Shown here piece by piece: positions 1-9,845 of a DNA stretch of 41,860 nt. The translations under genes were made by a program, and so were the position numbers. The notes beneath the pieces are model-generated. The model worked only from the letters and a program-made list of their open reading frames with translations, was not told the DNA's origin and made no database searches. This stretch comes from Alphaproteobacteria bacterium. GTDB lineage: Bacteria > Pseudomonadota > Alphaproteobacteria > Rhodobacterales > Rhodobacteraceae. The stretch is taken from the NCBI GenBank assembly GCA_030432315.1, contig JAUIHM010000019.1, positions 1 to 41,860 on the forward strand, written 5' to 3'. Every line of letters starts with the position of its first letter. Positions within the stretch are counted from its first letter, which is position 1.

Positions 1-1827
1 GCTGGACAGCTGCCGCCTGTCGCGGAGCGCCTTCCCGATGCGCCGGTGGTGGTTCAGCCCATCGACCAGATCGGCGTCTATGGCGGGCATATCCGCACCG
101 GGATCATTCAGAACCGCGGTTTCCAGGCACGTTCCGCCTGGGGGCCGGAGCCGATTCTCCGGCTCGGCCGTGATGGCGGCACCATTGAGCCGAACATCGC
201 TGAAAGCTGGGAATACACAAACGATGGCAGGACCTTCGTTTTGCACCTGCGGCCTGGCCTCAAATGGTCGGACGGGGCGCCGCTGACTTCGGCAGGTTTC
301 GATTTCTGGTGGAACCAGATCAACCTCAACACCACGATCAGTCCGTCTCCGATGAGCCAGTTCATGGTCGACGGCCAGGTTCCGGATTTCGAGGTAATCG
401 ATGACCACACCGTGCAGTGGACCTTCGCGCGGCCGCACGCGAACCTGACCGGACTACTTGCCCACGCTCCGGGAACTACCATCGTCCGTTGGCTGCCCGT
501 ACACTACCTGTCGCGGTTTCATCCCGATACCGCCGATGCAGCAGCGCTCGAGGCGGAAATCGCCGCTTCGGGCTTCGGCTCGTGGGACGAACTGCTGAAC
601 AACCGTTCCAACGTGCAGTACGGCATGCCCTTCGACAATCCGGACATGCCGACACTGCTTCCGTTCAGGCTCAGCCGGCCGATGGAACTGAACATCCTCG
701 TTGCCGACCGCAATCCTTACTACTGGAAGGTAGATCCGGACGGCAAGCAGCTCCCCTACATCAACGACGTGATTCTGACCAACTTCGAAAGCGGCGAAGT
801 GCGCGACGCTGCGATCGCGGCGGGGGAGATGAACTGGGTCAATACCGACACGACCTTCACCAATCTGCCGCTGTACCGTAGCGGGCAGGAAGCCGGTCAC
901 TATGAGGCACGGCTTTGGAAGACAAGCCGCTGCGCCGAACATACGATCATGTTCAATCACACGGTCAAGGATGAGGGGCTGCGGGACATCTTCACCGATA
1001 TCCGTTTCAAAAGGGCCTTTTCCCTCGCGCTGGACCGAATGCAGATCGCAAATGTCGTCTATCTGGGGTTTGGCGCACCGGCACAGGTGCAGATGATCCC
1101 CGGATCGCGCTGGCGCAATGATGAGTGGGTCACCCGTGATACCGCCTATGATCCGGATACGGCAAATGCGCTGCTGGACGAAATTGGCTTGACCGAACGT
1201 GACGGCCAGGGAATGCGCCTGCGCAGTGACGGTCAGCCGCTGGCGCTCAACCTCGACATTCCGGTTGATGACCCCGGCAGCCTCGCGGTAGCGGAACTCG
1301 CGATCGAGTTCCTGCGGGAGGTCGGGCTCACCTTCAATGTGCGGTCGGTTTCGCGCGAGCAGGTGCGCGCGCTGCTTGACAACAACGACATGGAAGTGGG
1401 GATCTGGATCGGCGACAAATGTTCTGATTCAATGTTCCCGCACACGCCGGAATGGCATGTGCCCCACATCCCGACCGGATGGGTCGTCTGGGGTATGCCC
1501 TGGGCGCAGTGGTATGCCTCTAACGGCGCGACGGGGATGGAGCCGCCACCGGAAGTCAAGGAACTGCAGACACTGTTCGACGAAATGAAAGTGACGATCG
1601 ACGAAGACAGGCGCCTTGAGATCGGCAACGCCATTCTCGAAGCCAACATCGAGAACCTCTGGAACATCGGCGACGTGGGAGAAATTCCCATTCCGGTCAT
1701 CCTGGGGTCCAATTTCCGCAACTATCCGGCCGAAGGATTTACGAGTTTCGACTGGCTGGGCAACTACATGTACAACATCGAACAGGCCTTTTTCGAAGGC
1801 GGGAAGTGGGCTGGCGAACGCGGATGA
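1..1827 (+). CDS. ABC transporter solute-binding protein, family 5 (5' end outside window)
   Basis: The frame is open from base 1, so the start codon and signal peptide lie upstream; 608 residues are visible. It opens with a stretch ending in VQPIDQIGVYGG and continues with EPNIAESWEYTNDGRTFVLHLR and WSDGAPLT, the conserved N-terminal signature of SBP_bac_5 (OppA/DppA type) proteins, and has near-full family length. Members bind peptides, opines, nickel chelates or oligosaccharides in the periplasm and deliver them to a DppBC-type channel. The downstream permease, ATPase and accessory genes lie on the same strand. The substrate cannot be read from the sequence. A beta-propeller protein at the operon end hints at a carbohydrate-like substrate, which is only an inference. 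Confidence 0.9.
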   Translation, partial: AGQLPPVAERLPDAPVVVQPIDQIGVYGGHIRTGIIQNRGFQARSAWGPEPILRLGRDGGTIEPNIAESWEYTNDGRTFVLHLRPGLKWSDGAPLTSAGFDFWWNQINLNTTISPSPMSQFMVDGQVPDFEVIDDHTVQWTFARPHANLTGLLAHAPGTTIVRWLPVHYLSRFHPDTADAAALEAEIAASGFGSWDELLNNRSNVQYGMPFDNPDMPTLLPFRLSRPMELNILVADRNPYYWKVDPDGKQLPYINDVILTNFESGEVRDAAIAAGEMNWVNTDTTFTNLPLYRSGQEAGHYEARLWKTSRCAEHTIMFNHTVKDEGLRDIFTDIRFKRAFSLALDRMQIANVVYLGFGAPAQVQMIPGSRWRNDEWVTRDTAYDPDTANALLDEIGLTERDGQGMRLRSDGQPLALNLDIPVDDPGSLAVAELAIEFLREVGLTFNVRSVSREQVRALLDNNDMEVGIWIGDKCSDSMFPHTPEWHVPHIPTGWVVWGMPWAQWYASNGATGMEPPPEVKELQTLFDEMKVTIDEDRRLEIGNAILEANIENLWNIGDVGEIPIPVILGSNFRNYPAEGFTSFDWLGNYMYNIEQAFFEGGKWAGERG

Positions 1828-1840
1828 CGACAGTGCTTTT

Positions 1841-1868
1841 CGGCGGCGGCACCCCTTTGCCGCCGCCG
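1841..1868 (+). other. Intercistronic GC-rich hairpin between binding protein and permease
   Basis: CGGCGGCGGCA and TGCCGCCGCCG form a perfect 11-bp stem around a CCCCTT loop, 13 bases after the binding-protein stop. No T-run follows. In many ABC operons such a structure protects the 3' end of the binding-protein mRNA and lowers expression of the downstream permeases. That role is inferred here. Confidence 0.6.
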
Positions 1869-1909
1869 GGGCGTCAGGCCCTGAACAACGCGTTTGCCGT
1901 GGTGTCGGC

Positions 1910-2887
1910 ATGTTGAAATACCTTGTGCGACGGCTGGGGCAGATGCTTGCTACGGTTGCGGTGATCAGCGTGATTGCCTTCGTCGTGATCCAGCTTCCGC
2001 CCGGCGACTTCGTCAATTCCTATCTGGCCACGCTCTCGAGCGGAGTGGTGGTGACGCCCGACATGGTCGAGGCGTTGCGGGCACAGTTCGGCCTCGATCA
2101 GAGCATTCCGGTTCAGTACTTCAAATGGATCGGCAACCTTCTTCAGGGAAATATGGGGATTTCATTCCAGCATCAGCGCACGGTGGCCGACCTGCTGGCC
2201 GAACGTCTTCCGCTTACGCTCGCGATTACGATCCCGACGGCTATCTTTGTCTACGCGCTTGCAATCCCGATCGGCATATATTCGGCTGTCCGGCAATATT
2301 CGGTTCTGGACTATGTGTTTTCGTTCATCGGGTTCATTGGACTTGCGATCCCGAACTTTCTGTTCGCGGTGATCCTGATCTACGTCAGTTCCAAGTATTT
2401 CGGCGGGAATGTCGGCGGGCTCTTTTCCCCGGAATACGAACTGGCTCCCTGGTCGGTCGCGCGGGTGCTCGACATGATGCGCAACATGTCGATTGCCATT
2501 TTCATCATAGGCACCTCGGGCACTGCAGCGACGATCCGTGTGATGCGCGGCATGCTTCTGGATGAGTTGAGCCAGGCCTATGTCGAAACCGCCCGTGCCA
2601 AGGGGCTGGGGGAATGGCGTCTGGTGTTCAAATACCCCGTGCGCGTCGCGCTCTCGCCGGTGCTGTCGACGATCGGCTTCACGCTTCCGGCGCTGATCTC
2701 GGGAACCGAGATCACCGCGACCGTCCTCAACCTTCCGACGACTGGCCCGCTCCTTCTTAATGCGGTGCGAAGCCAGGATATGTTTCTGGCGGCGTCGATC
2801 ATCTTTATTCTCAGCATCCTGACCGTTATCGGCACGTTTCTGTCGGACTTGCTCCTGGTTTGGGCCGATCCGAGGATTGATCTGTGA
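1910..2887 (+). CDS. ABC transporter permease, DppB/OppB family
   Basis: This 325-aa inner-membrane protein starts [26 protein letters not shown], the typical DppB amino end with TM1, followed by the periplasmic loop containing [28 protein letters not shown]. The cytoplasmic EAA loop is visible as [28 protein letters not shown]. About six membrane segments are predicted. The ATG at 1910 is chosen because it begins at the family N-terminus; the open frame extends further upstream but only as an overlap with the binding-protein gene. The stop overlaps the GTG start of the next permease by four bases (GTGA). It should form the channel with the DppC-type partner, which is disrupted here. Confidence 0.93.
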   Translation: MLKYLVRRLGQMLATVAVISVIAFVVIQLPPGDFVNSYLATLSSGVVVTPDMVEALRAQFGLDQSIPVQYFKWIGNLLQGNMGISFQHQRTVADLLAERLPLTLAITIPTAIFVYALAIPIGIYSAVRQYSVLDYVFSFIGFIGLAIPNFLFAVILIYVSSKYFGGNVGGLFSPEYELAPWSVARVLDMMRNMSIAIFIIGTSGTAATIRVMRGMLLDELSQAYVETARAKGLGEWRLVFKYPVRVALSPVLSTIGFTLPALISGTEITATVLNLPTTGPLLLNAVRSQDMFLAASIIFILSILTVIGTFLSDLLLVWADPRIDL

Positions 2888-3946
2888 GCGGGGTGGTCAC
2901 CGGACATTCCCCGGCGGTCGAATTGCCGCCGCGGATCATTTCTCCCCGCAGGCTGATGTGGTGGAAATTCCGCCGGCACAGGTTGGCTGTGGCGTCGCTG
3001 ATATTTCTGGGCATGGCCTATATCGCTACCGCCCTTGCCGGCTTCATCGCGCCCTATGCCACATCGACCCGTTCGGCCAATCTCTACGCACCGCCGCAGG
3101 GAATCCACTTTTTCGATGCGTCCGGCCGGTTTCACGCCCGCCCGTTTGTCTACGGCTACTCGATGACGCGGGACCTGGAGACCCTCAGTCCGGTATACAC
3201 ACGAGACGAAAGCCAGATCTACCCATTGAGGCTGTTCGTGCGTGGTGATGACTACCGGCTTTTCGGCCTGTTTGACTCCGACCTGCATCTCTTTGGCACC
3301 GAAGGCGGTTATGTTCATCTGGTGGGCACTGACAGTTTCGGGAGGGACGTATTCAGCAGACTGGCGTACGGGGCGCAGATTTCGCTCTCGGTAGGTCTTT
3401 TCTCGGTGGTGATCAGTCTGGTGCTCGGAGCGCATCATCGAGGCGATCATCGCCATTCCGACGATCCCGCTCTGGCTTGGTCTGGCCGCGGCGGTTCCGA
3501 GGGACTGGCCGCCGCTCTACCAGTATTTCGCAATCCTCGCGGTCCTGTCGCTGATTTCCTGGACAAGCACCGCGCGTGTTGCGCGGGGCCGGTTCCTCGC
3601 TCTGCGCAACCAGGATTTTGTCGTTGCCGCCAAGGTCTACGGCGCAGGCCGCGGCCGCATCATCGCCCGCCATCTTGTCCCCAACCTCATGAGTTACGTC
3701 ATCGTCACCCTTACCCTCGCGGTCCCCGGGATCATCATTGGCGAGACGGCGCTGAGCTTTCTCGGCATCGGGCTGAAGGCGCCGACCGTGAGTTGGGGTG
3801 TTCTGCTGCAGGAAGCACAGAAGTTTCAGATCATCCAGTTTTACCCCTGGATGTGGATAGGGCCGGCAGTCTGCGTGATCATGGTTGTGCTGGCGTTCAA
3901 TTTTGTCGGTGACGGTGCGCGCGACGCGGCTGATCCGTTCTCGTGA
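2884..3946 (+). pseudogene. Disrupted DppC/OppC-type ABC permease (internal deletion and frame change)
   Basis: The first part, from GTG 2884, reads as a normal OppC-like permease: TM1, a long periplasmic insert, then [35 protein letters not shown]. At about 3430 the frame loses homology. The family sequence resumes one frame over with [19 protein letters not shown] and runs through the EAA loop ([22 protein letters not shown]) to [12 protein letters not shown] and the stop at 3944-3946. Relative to DppC proteins about 20 residues, usually a glycine-rich turn before the ERxIE helix, are missing between the two parts. A deletion of roughly 55-62 bp that is not a multiple of three explains both observations. 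Unless this is an assembly error, the transporter lacks one channel subunit. The flanking genes are intact. Confidence 0.85.
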
Positions 3947-3947
3947 C

Positions 3948-4991
3948 ATGGACAGTTCCTTGAATCAGCACCCGAAACATTCTGAAAGGCGTCCCATTCT
4001 TGAGGTGCGGGAGCTGCGCAAGCATTTTGCCGGAACGGTTCGGGCGGTCGACGGCGTAAGTTTTACCGTGTTCGAGGGCGAAACCTTCGGCCTGGTGGGT
4101 GAAAGTGGCTGCGGCAAGACGACGCTGGGACGCTGTATTGCCCGTGCGCTCGATCCGACGGGAGGTGAAATCGTCTATCACCCTGCCGATGACAGACCGC
4201 CCGTCGATCTTGCTAGCCTGTCGGCGCGACAACTTCGTCCGTTTCGACTGGACGTTCAGATGATTTTTCAGGATCCGGTTTCGTCCCTGAACCAGCGGAT
4301 GACCCTGCTCGACATTGTTGGCGAGCCGATGGTGGTCAACCGCGTTGCCCGCGGGAAAGAGATGCGCGACCGGGTGGGGGCACTGCTCGAAAAGGTCGGA
4401 CTGCGCGCCGAGCACATGTCGCGATATCCCCATGCGTTTTCAGGCGGCCAGCGGCAAAGGATCGGAATAGCCCGGGCACTGTCGCTCAGCCCGCGGATTG
4501 TGGTTTGCGATGAGCCGGTTTCGGCGCTGGATGTGTCCGTTCAGGCCCAGGTGCTCAACCTTCTGCAGGATCTGCAGGGTGAACTGGGGTTGACCTATCT
4601 CTTTATCGCCCATGACCTTGGGGTGGTTGAGTATCTCTGCGACCGGGTCGCCGTGATGTATGTCGGTCAGATCGTCGAAATGGCGGACACGGAAACGCTC
4701 TTCAACGCTCCTCTGCACCCCTATACCGAAGCACTGATGTCAGCGGTGCCCGAAGCCGATCCGCGGGCGTCCCGCGAACCGGTCATCCTCGAAGGCGAAC
4801 TCGCCAACGCCGCCAATCCGCCTGCGGGATGCCATTTCCACCCCCGATGCCGGTACTGCATCGATGTCTGCCGCACGGAAGTGCCCGAACTGCGCGAAGC
4901 GCGTTCCGGTCATTCCGTGCGCTGCCATCGGGCGGAGGAGCTTCAACTCCAGGGCGTTGCCGGTGCGTCAGTCAGCGGGGAAACGGAATGA
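3948..4991 (+). CDS. Oligopeptide-type ABC transporter ATP-binding protein (DppF/OppF-like)
   Basis: This 347-aa cytoplasmic ATPase has Walker [10 protein letters not shown] at about residues 51-59, the Q-loop in [11 protein letters not shown], the signature SGGQRQR at 165-171, Walker B IVVCDEP at 184-190 and the H-loop in FIAHDL. The C-terminal oligopeptide/dipeptide domain with a cysteine-rich end ([14 protein letters not shown]) follows. That domain is characteristic of Opp/Dpp ATPases. The ATG at 3948 lies one base after the stop of the permease remnant. Its last bases overlap the next ATPase start (ATGA). With that partner it should energise the channel, so its state depends on whether the DppC-like lesion is real. 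Confidence 0.93.
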   Translation: MDSSLNQHPKHSERRPILEVRELRKHFAGTVRAVDGVSFTVFEGETFGLVGESGCGKTTLGRCIARALDPTGGEIVYHPADDRPPVDLASLSARQLRPFRLDVQMIFQDPVSSLNQRMTLLDIVGEPMVVNRVARGKEMRDRVGALLEKVGLRAEHMSRYPHAFSGGQRQRIGIARALSLSPRIVVCDEPVSALDVSVQAQVLNLLQDLQGELGLTYLFIAHDLGVVEYLCDRVAVMYVGQIVEMADTETLFNAPLHPYTEALMSAVPEADPRASREPVILEGELANAANPPAGCHFHPRCRYCIDVCRTEVPELREARSGHSVRCHRAEELQLQGVAGASVSGETE

Positions 4992-6037
4992 AAGACACCG
5001 CCTCGCGCATACTGCTGGAAATTCGTGATCTTGAAACCCATTACGACACACCACAGGGGCTGGTGCGTGCCGTTGACGGTGCCAGTCTGACGGTGCGTGA
5101 AGGGCAGACCGTTGCAATTGTCGGTGAAAGCGGGTGCGGCAAGTCGGTGATGTTGCGGTCCATCATGCGGATTGTTCCCAAACCTGGCAGGACGGTGGCC
5201 GGCACCATCCGCTATCTCAAACCCGACGGCCGTCAGGTCGATCTCGCGCAGTTGCCGGTGGACGGGCCGGAGATCCGCCGGATTCGCGGTGGCGAAATTT
5301 CGATGATTTTTCAGGAGCCGATGAGTTCGCTCTCTCCGGTCCACACCATCGGCAGCCAGATTATCGAGGCGATTACGCTGCACCGGGACGTGACGCGCGG
5401 CGAGGCACGGCGGCTGGCGATCGATACGCTTGCCAAGGTGGCGATGCCGCGGCCCGAACAGATTGTCGATCAGTATCCGCACGAAATTTCGGGTGGCATG
5501 CGCCAGCGGGCGATGATCGCCATGGCGCTGTCCTGTGAGCCGCGCCTGCTGATTGCTGACGAACCGACCACGGCACTCGATGTTACCACCCAGGCGCAGA
5601 TCCTTGCACTCATGCGACGGCTTCAGCAAGAATTTGGAATGGCGATCATCTTTGTCACCCATGACCTCGGAGTCGTGGCGCAGATGACCGAGTTTGTCGC
5701 TGTTATGTATATGGGGCAGGTTGTCGAGGCGGCGCCGGTTGATGAGTTGTTTTTCGCGCCGCGCCATCCCTATACCCACGCACTCCTGCATTCGATCCCG
5801 CGACTGGGTCAACGCAAGACCGGCGAGCGTCTGATGTCGATTCCCGGCAGTGTCCCCGATCCCTATTCGAGGCCGCCGGGTTGTCCGTTTCACACCCGCT
5901 GCGTCCATGAGGACGGTTGGCGCTGCCGCACGGAACTGCCGGAGCTGCGGCCGGTCGGCGACGGCCGTACGGCGCGCTGTCACTACGCGGGCCAACTCGA
6001 TCTTGCCGGGATTTCGCGGCAGGGCAAGAGCGCATGA
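4988..6037 (+). CDS. Oligopeptide-type ABC transporter ATP-binding protein (DppD/OppD-like)
   Basis: This 349-aa ATPase has Walker A GESGCGKS at 46-53, the Q-loop in [12 protein letters not shown], the signature SGGMRQR at 168-174, Walker B LLIADEP at 187-193, and ends with the oligopeptide domain including [10 protein letters not shown]. The ATG at 4988 is chosen because it overlaps the preceding TGA and gives a normal DppD N-terminus; the frame is open upstream only by overlap. It forms the ATPase heterodimer with the preceding gene. The stop overlaps the next start by four bases, which suggests that the unknown gene downstream is translated with the transporter. Confidence 0.93.
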   Translation: MKDTASRILLEIRDLETHYDTPQGLVRAVDGASLTVREGQTVAIVGESGCGKSVMLRSIMRIVPKPGRTVAGTIRYLKPDGRQVDLAQLPVDGPEIRRIRGGEISMIFQEPMSSLSPVHTIGSQIIEAITLHRDVTRGEARRLAIDTLAKVAMPRPEQIVDQYPHEISGGMRQRAMIAMALSCEPRLLIADEPTTALDVTTQAQILALMRRLQQEFGMAIIFVTHDLGVVAQMTEFVAVMYMGQVVEAAPVDELFFAPRHPYTHALLHSIPRLGQRKTGERLMSIPGSVPDPYSRPPGCPFHTRCVHEDGWRCRTELPELRPVGDGRTARCHYAGQLDLAGISRQGKSA

Positions 6038-7068
6038 CTGCGGTGCCAAACCTCTCCCGCATGCAAAAATACCGGCGGGTCTTTGCGCTGCTCGCGTTGG
6101 AAGTACCATTTGTCAAAAGTGGGGATCCGGTACGTCTCGTTCTGCGCGAGCCATCCGCCGATCGATGCGACCTGTGTCTGCAGATCGTCAACGCGTCGGG
6201 CCGTGTGGAAGCGCAGCGCAGTCTAGAGGTAGACGGATCGACACGGGAAATTTCCATGGGATCGGTCCTGTCTGCCGGCAACCATGTGCTTGTGGTTTCT
6301 CCGCCGCTGGATCAGCTGCATGGCGTGGTGCCGGTAAGTCTGCGGCTGCCGTTCAGCGTCGGCTCGGGCGGGGGAATTGCACGGCGCCGGGCCGAGGTTC
6401 TGCTGCGTGAGGCGGCGCCAGAAGGCTGTTCCGGGGCGGTTGACCTGCTGCTGATGGCGCTTTGGTCGAAGCGGATCGGTGGAGAACTCCCGGACATGTC
6501 TGCAGGCACAGGTAGCGGGTTTGTCGGCGGGACGTGTGCGCTGCTCAGCGGGGAAACAGCTCCCGACCTCGACAGTTTGCTGTGCCGGTTTGGCACCGAC
6601 GGCTTCGGTCTTTCCGCACCAGAACTGGAGCGCGATGTGACGGCGCTCAGTGCGCTGGTGATGCTGGCGCCGCCACGGACTGCCGACCTTGCTGCAGCGG
6701 TGTTGGACAAGCTGGCGTTTTGCCTCGCGCTGGGTAATGCAAGTCTTAGTGACGAGCTGGAGAGCGATGCCAAAGTCATACTCGACGCGCTGCGGAATCT
6801 TCTGTTCTTCCGGACACCGTCGGCCGGTAGTGCTGCGGTCCAGGCGCTTGCCTTGGCAACCGATTACGCCCCGCCTGACATGCTTTCCGAAATAGCCTCG
6901 GACCCGTCGCCGGATTCGTGTCAGTGGCACCGGCGCCCCGGCAGGCACATTCGCAGCGCGCCGTGCTCGATGGATACCGGAGACCCGGTCATGCGCGTGG
7001 AAGCCGGCGGGCAGATACTGGAACTTGATTTCACCACGCGCCATGGCATGGAAGGCCGAAGCAGATGA
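6034..7068 (+). CDS. Unrecognised 344-aa protein of the ABC operon
   Basis: I do not recognise this family. The ATG at 6034 overlaps the upstream stop (ATGA) and its own stop overlaps the next start, so it is coupled on both sides. No signal peptide is visible, suggesting a cytoplasmic protein. Residues about 15-105 look beta-rich (VRLVLREPSADRCDLCLQIV, LSAGNHVLVVSPPL) and could form a sandwich domain. From about residue 120 to 300 it is mostly helical with alanine- and leucine-rich segments. No catalytic motif is apparent. Its strict placement between the ATPases and a beta-propeller gene argues for a role linked to the transported substrate; nothing more specific can be supported. Confidence 0.75.
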   Translation: MTAVPNLSRMQKYRRVFALLALEVPFVKSGDPVRLVLREPSADRCDLCLQIVNASGRVEAQRSLEVDGSTREISMGSVLSAGNHVLVVSPPLDQLHGVVPVSLRLPFSVGSGGGIARRRAEVLLREAAPEGCSGAVDLLLMALWSKRIGGELPDMSAGTGSGFVGGTCALLSGETAPDLDSLLCRFGTDGFGLSAPELERDVTALSALVMLAPPRTADLAAAVLDKLAFCLALGNASLSDELESDAKVILDALRNLLFFRTPSAGSAAVQALALATDYAPPDMLSEIASDPSPDSCQWHRRPGRHIRSAPCSMDTGDPVMRVEAGGQILELDFTTRHGMEGRSR

Positions 7069-8222
7069 TTGAGACGAACAAGATTGCCGCGGAGGCCATC
7101 ACCTCTGGCGGGAACCACTTTTTCGGGTACTACGACAAGTTTCCATGGAACCGCAGCGGGCGGTTTCACCTCGGACTGCGGACAGGTTTCGCGGACCGGC
7201 AGCCGACCCGCGACGACGTTGCCGAAATCGGCATGGTTGACACGGACAACGGTAACGAATGGATCCGGCTCGCGGAAACCACTGCCTGGTGTTGGCAGCA
7301 GGGAACGATGCTTCAGTGGCTTCCGTCCGAACCGGAAAGCACCATCGTCTACAACATTCGGGAAGATGATCGGTTTTACGGGATCATCCACAACATCGAG
7401 ACGGGAGAAAAGCAGCGCCTCGACCACGCAATCTATGCGATTGGCGAGGAGTATGCGGTGGGGCTGAACTTCGCCAGGCTGCATCACACGCGTCCCGGGT
7501 ACGGCTATGCCGATGGCGCCGCAAACACGTTGCCTGCCGCTCATCCGGACGATGACGGCATCTGGCGGATAGACCTCAGGTCCGGCGCGGCCGAACTGAT
7601 CATCTCACTGCAGACGCTGTACGAGTTTCAGACCGTGCCGCGGATGAATGACGGGCCACACTGGGTGAACCACCTGACCGTTGCACCTGACGGAAGCAAT
7701 TTCGTTTTTCTCAACCGTTGCCAGTTCGAGCCGAACGTTCGATTCAACGACCGGTTCTTTCGCACTTCCCCTGACGGTTCGGGTCTCCGCCTGGTGCATG
7801 ACAACACCTATTTCTCCCATTTCGGATATTTCGATGAGACGACGATTGTCGGGTACGCGCGCACGCCCGGTACCGACCGGCAGGAATATGCGCTGTACAA
7901 TCTCGATGATCCGGAGTTTCACGTCATCGGCGCCGAAGTGTTCAGTTCGGACGGGCATTGCAGTTTTTCACCCGACCGAAAGTGGATGCTCACCGACACC
8001 TATCCCAATGCGGACGGCAACCGGATTCTGATGCTGTATGAAATGGAAACCGGCAGGCGGGTGGACATAGGCAGTTTTTATTCGCCGGCGGCGTTCTCAG
8101 CCGAATTGCGCTGTGATCTGCATCCGCGCTGGGACCGGAACGGTCGCAGGATCAGCATTGATTCCGCCCACACCGGCACGCGGCAGATCTACATGCTCGA
8201 TGTGTCATCCATTACGGGATAG
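7065..8222 (+). CDS. Beta-propeller (TolB/WD40-like) protein, possible saccharide-active enzyme
   Basis: This 385-aa protein starts at ATG 7065, overlapping the upstream stop. Near its amino end is GGNHFFGYYDKFPWNRSGRFHLGL, a motif I associate with poorly characterised propeller proteins. Repeating blade-like units follow: LTVAPDGSNFVFL, CSFSPDRKWMLTDTY, and LHPRWDRNGRRISIDSAHTGTRQIYMLDV. Size and blade pattern resemble oligogalacturonate lyase (Pectate_lyase22, about 385-390 aa), but I cannot confirm its catalytic histidines, so this is only a distant comparison. There is no signal peptide, so it probably acts in the cytoplasm on what the transporter imports. It is the last gene of the operon; the next gene is convergent. 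Confidence 0.8.
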   Translation: MIETNKIAAEAITSGGNHFFGYYDKFPWNRSGRFHLGLRTGFADRQPTRDDVAEIGMVDTDNGNEWIRLAETTAWCWQQGTMLQWLPSEPESTIVYNIREDDRFYGIIHNIETGEKQRLDHAIYAIGEEYAVGLNFARLHHTRPGYGYADGAANTLPAAHPDDDGIWRIDLRSGAAELIISLQTLYEFQTVPRMNDGPHWVNHLTVAPDGSNFVFLNRCQFEPNVRFNDRFFRTSPDGSGLRLVHDNTYFSHFGYFDETTIVGYARTPGTDRQEYALYNLDDPEFHVIGAEVFSSDGHCSFSPDRKWMLTDTYPNADGNRILMLYEMETGRRVDIGSFYSPAAFSAELRCDLHPRWDRNGRRISIDSAHTGTRQIYMLDVSSITG

Positions 8223-8303
8223 CCGCATTGTGGGCGATGTTGACCGGCGCGACATAGATTGAGGGCAAGCGCAATATGACCATGCAGGCGGAGTGACGGG
8301 GCC

Positions 8304-9845
8304 TCAGGCCTTTTCCCCGGCGGTCGTGTCGTCATGCTGATAGAGGTTGGAATAGCGGCTCCGGAGTTCTGCTTTCTGGACTTTTCCCATGACGTTGCGC
8401 GGAAGCTCTTCGACGAAGACCGCCCTTTTGGGCTGCTTGTAGCGGGCGATCCGGCCGGACAGTCCGGCGAGCAGCGATCTTTCGTCGCGTGCTGCTCCCG
8501 GCTTTGCCACGACAATCGCCGTAACCCCTTCTCCGAGATCCGGGTGGGGCACTCCGATCACCGCAGTTTCTTCAACACCGGGTTGCGCATCCAAAAGGGT
8601 CTCAACCTCTTTCGGATAGACGTTGTATCCCCCGGAAATCACGAGGTCCTTGTCACGTCCGACGATGCGCAGATACCCGTCGGCGTCGACAAGGCCAAGA
8701 TCCCCGGTGACAAAAAAGCCGTCGGAGCGGAACTCTGACGCAGTTTTTTCAGGCATATGCCAGTAGCACTGAAACACGTTCGGCCCGCGAACCTCGATTG
8801 CGCCGATTTCCCCGTCCGGCAGCCGCCCGCCCCTGTCGCGGGCGCTGATGCGGATTTCAATTCCCGGGAGGGGCATCCCCACCGCGCCTGGGCGGCGTTC
8901 GCCATCATAGGGATTGGAGGTGATCATGCCGGTTTCGGTCATGCCGTAGCGCTCAAGAATGGCGTGCCCGGTCCGTTCCGAAAATGTGGTGTGATCCCTA
9001 GTCGACAGCGGCGCTGAGCCCGATACGAAGAGTCGCATCGATGCCGTGGATGCCGGAGTGAGCCGTGGCGACTGCAACAGGCGGGTGTAAAATGTTGGAA
9101 CCCCCATCAGAACCGTGGCGTCCTTCATCAGGGAGATGACATGATCCGGATCGAAGCGGGGCAGAAAGATCATTGTTGCCCCGGCTGACAGGGCCATGTT
9201 GCAGGCAACGAAGAGGCCATGGGTATGAAAGATCGGCAGCGCATGAATGAGCCGGTCCCGGTGCGTGAAGCGCCACGCATCAAGGAGCGCTTCACAGTTG
9301 GACGCGAGGTTGCCGTGGGTCAGCACCGCGCCCTTCGAGCGGCCGGTCGTGCCGGACGTATAGAGGATTGCCGCCGGATCGTTTTCGGTGCGGGTGACAG
9401 GACGGGGCAGGGGCTGGACGCTTGCGGCCCGCGTCATCAGTGAGCCTTCACCGCGGGTCCCGAGCGTCTCCGTCGACATTGTTCCCGTTTGCCTGACCGA
9501 GTGCTGGTGAAGGGCCTTCGGCTGGCAGACAAACACCCGGGGTGTTGCGTCATTGAGAAAATAGTCAATTTCGGCGCCGGTATAGGCCGGGTTAAGTGGC
9601 AGAAAAACGCCACCTGTCTGCAGGCAGGCAAGATAGAGCAGCACCGCTTCAGGACTTTTGTCGATCTGGACAGCAACTCTGTCGCCGGGCTGCACACCAA
9701 GATCGCGGAGAACCGTGGCGAGCCTGCGCGACTGTTCCATCGCCGCATCGAAGCTGATGTCGCCCCTGTCGCCGAGTTCAAAAAGCACTTTGCTGCCATG
9801 GACCGCGCATGCTTTCGAGAACATCTCAAAGATGGTTTCCGTCAT
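8304..9845 (-). CDS. matB: Malonyl-CoA synthetase (MatB type)
   Basis: This 513-aa adenylate-forming enzyme converts malonate, ATP and CoA to malonyl-CoA. The P-loop YTSGTTGRSKG lies at about 162-172, followed by HALPIFHTHGLFVACN, VLMGVPTFYTRLLQSP and ERYGMTETGM. The hinge region GRDKDLVISGGYNVYPKEVE and the catalytic-lysine motif PRNVMGKVQK are at the carboxyl end. The blocks match Rhodopseudomonas-type MatB closely from memory, including GVPTFYTRLLQSPRLT. The start at 9845 is chosen because AGGAG lies 7 bases upstream; a longer open frame to 10037 has no homologous residues. No malonyl-CoA decarboxylase or malonate transporter is present in the window. A methylmalonate-using role is also possible for this family. 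Confidence 0.9.
   Translation of the reverse strand: MTETIFEMFSKACAVHGSKVLFELGDRGDISFDAAMEQSRRLATVLRDLGVQPGDRVAVQIDKSPEAVLLYLACLQTGGVFLPLNPAYTGAEIDYFLNDATPRVFVCQPKALHQHSVRQTGTMSTETLGTRGEGSLMTRAASVQPLPRPVTRTENDPAAILYTSGTTGRSKGAVLTHGNLASNCEALLDAWRFTHRDRLIHALPIFHTHGLFVACNMALSAGATMIFLPRFDPDHVISLMKDATVLMGVPTFYTRLLQSPRLTPASTASMRLFVSGSAPLSTRDHTTFSERTGHAILERYGMTETGMITSNPYDGERRPGAVGMPLPGIEIRISARDRGGRLPDGEIGAIEVRGPNVFQCYWHMPEKTASEFRSDGFFVTGDLGLVDADGYLRIVGRDKDLVISGGYNVYPKEVETLLDAQPGVEETAVIGVPHPDLGEGVTAIVVAKPGAARDERSLLAGLSGRIARYKQPKRAVFVEELPRNVMGKVQKAELRSRYSNLYQHDDTTAGEKA

Noticed and set aside
3400-3480. Programmed ribosomal frameshift in the DppC-like gene
   Set aside because: About 20 conserved residues are missing at the frame change and no slippery heptamer is present.
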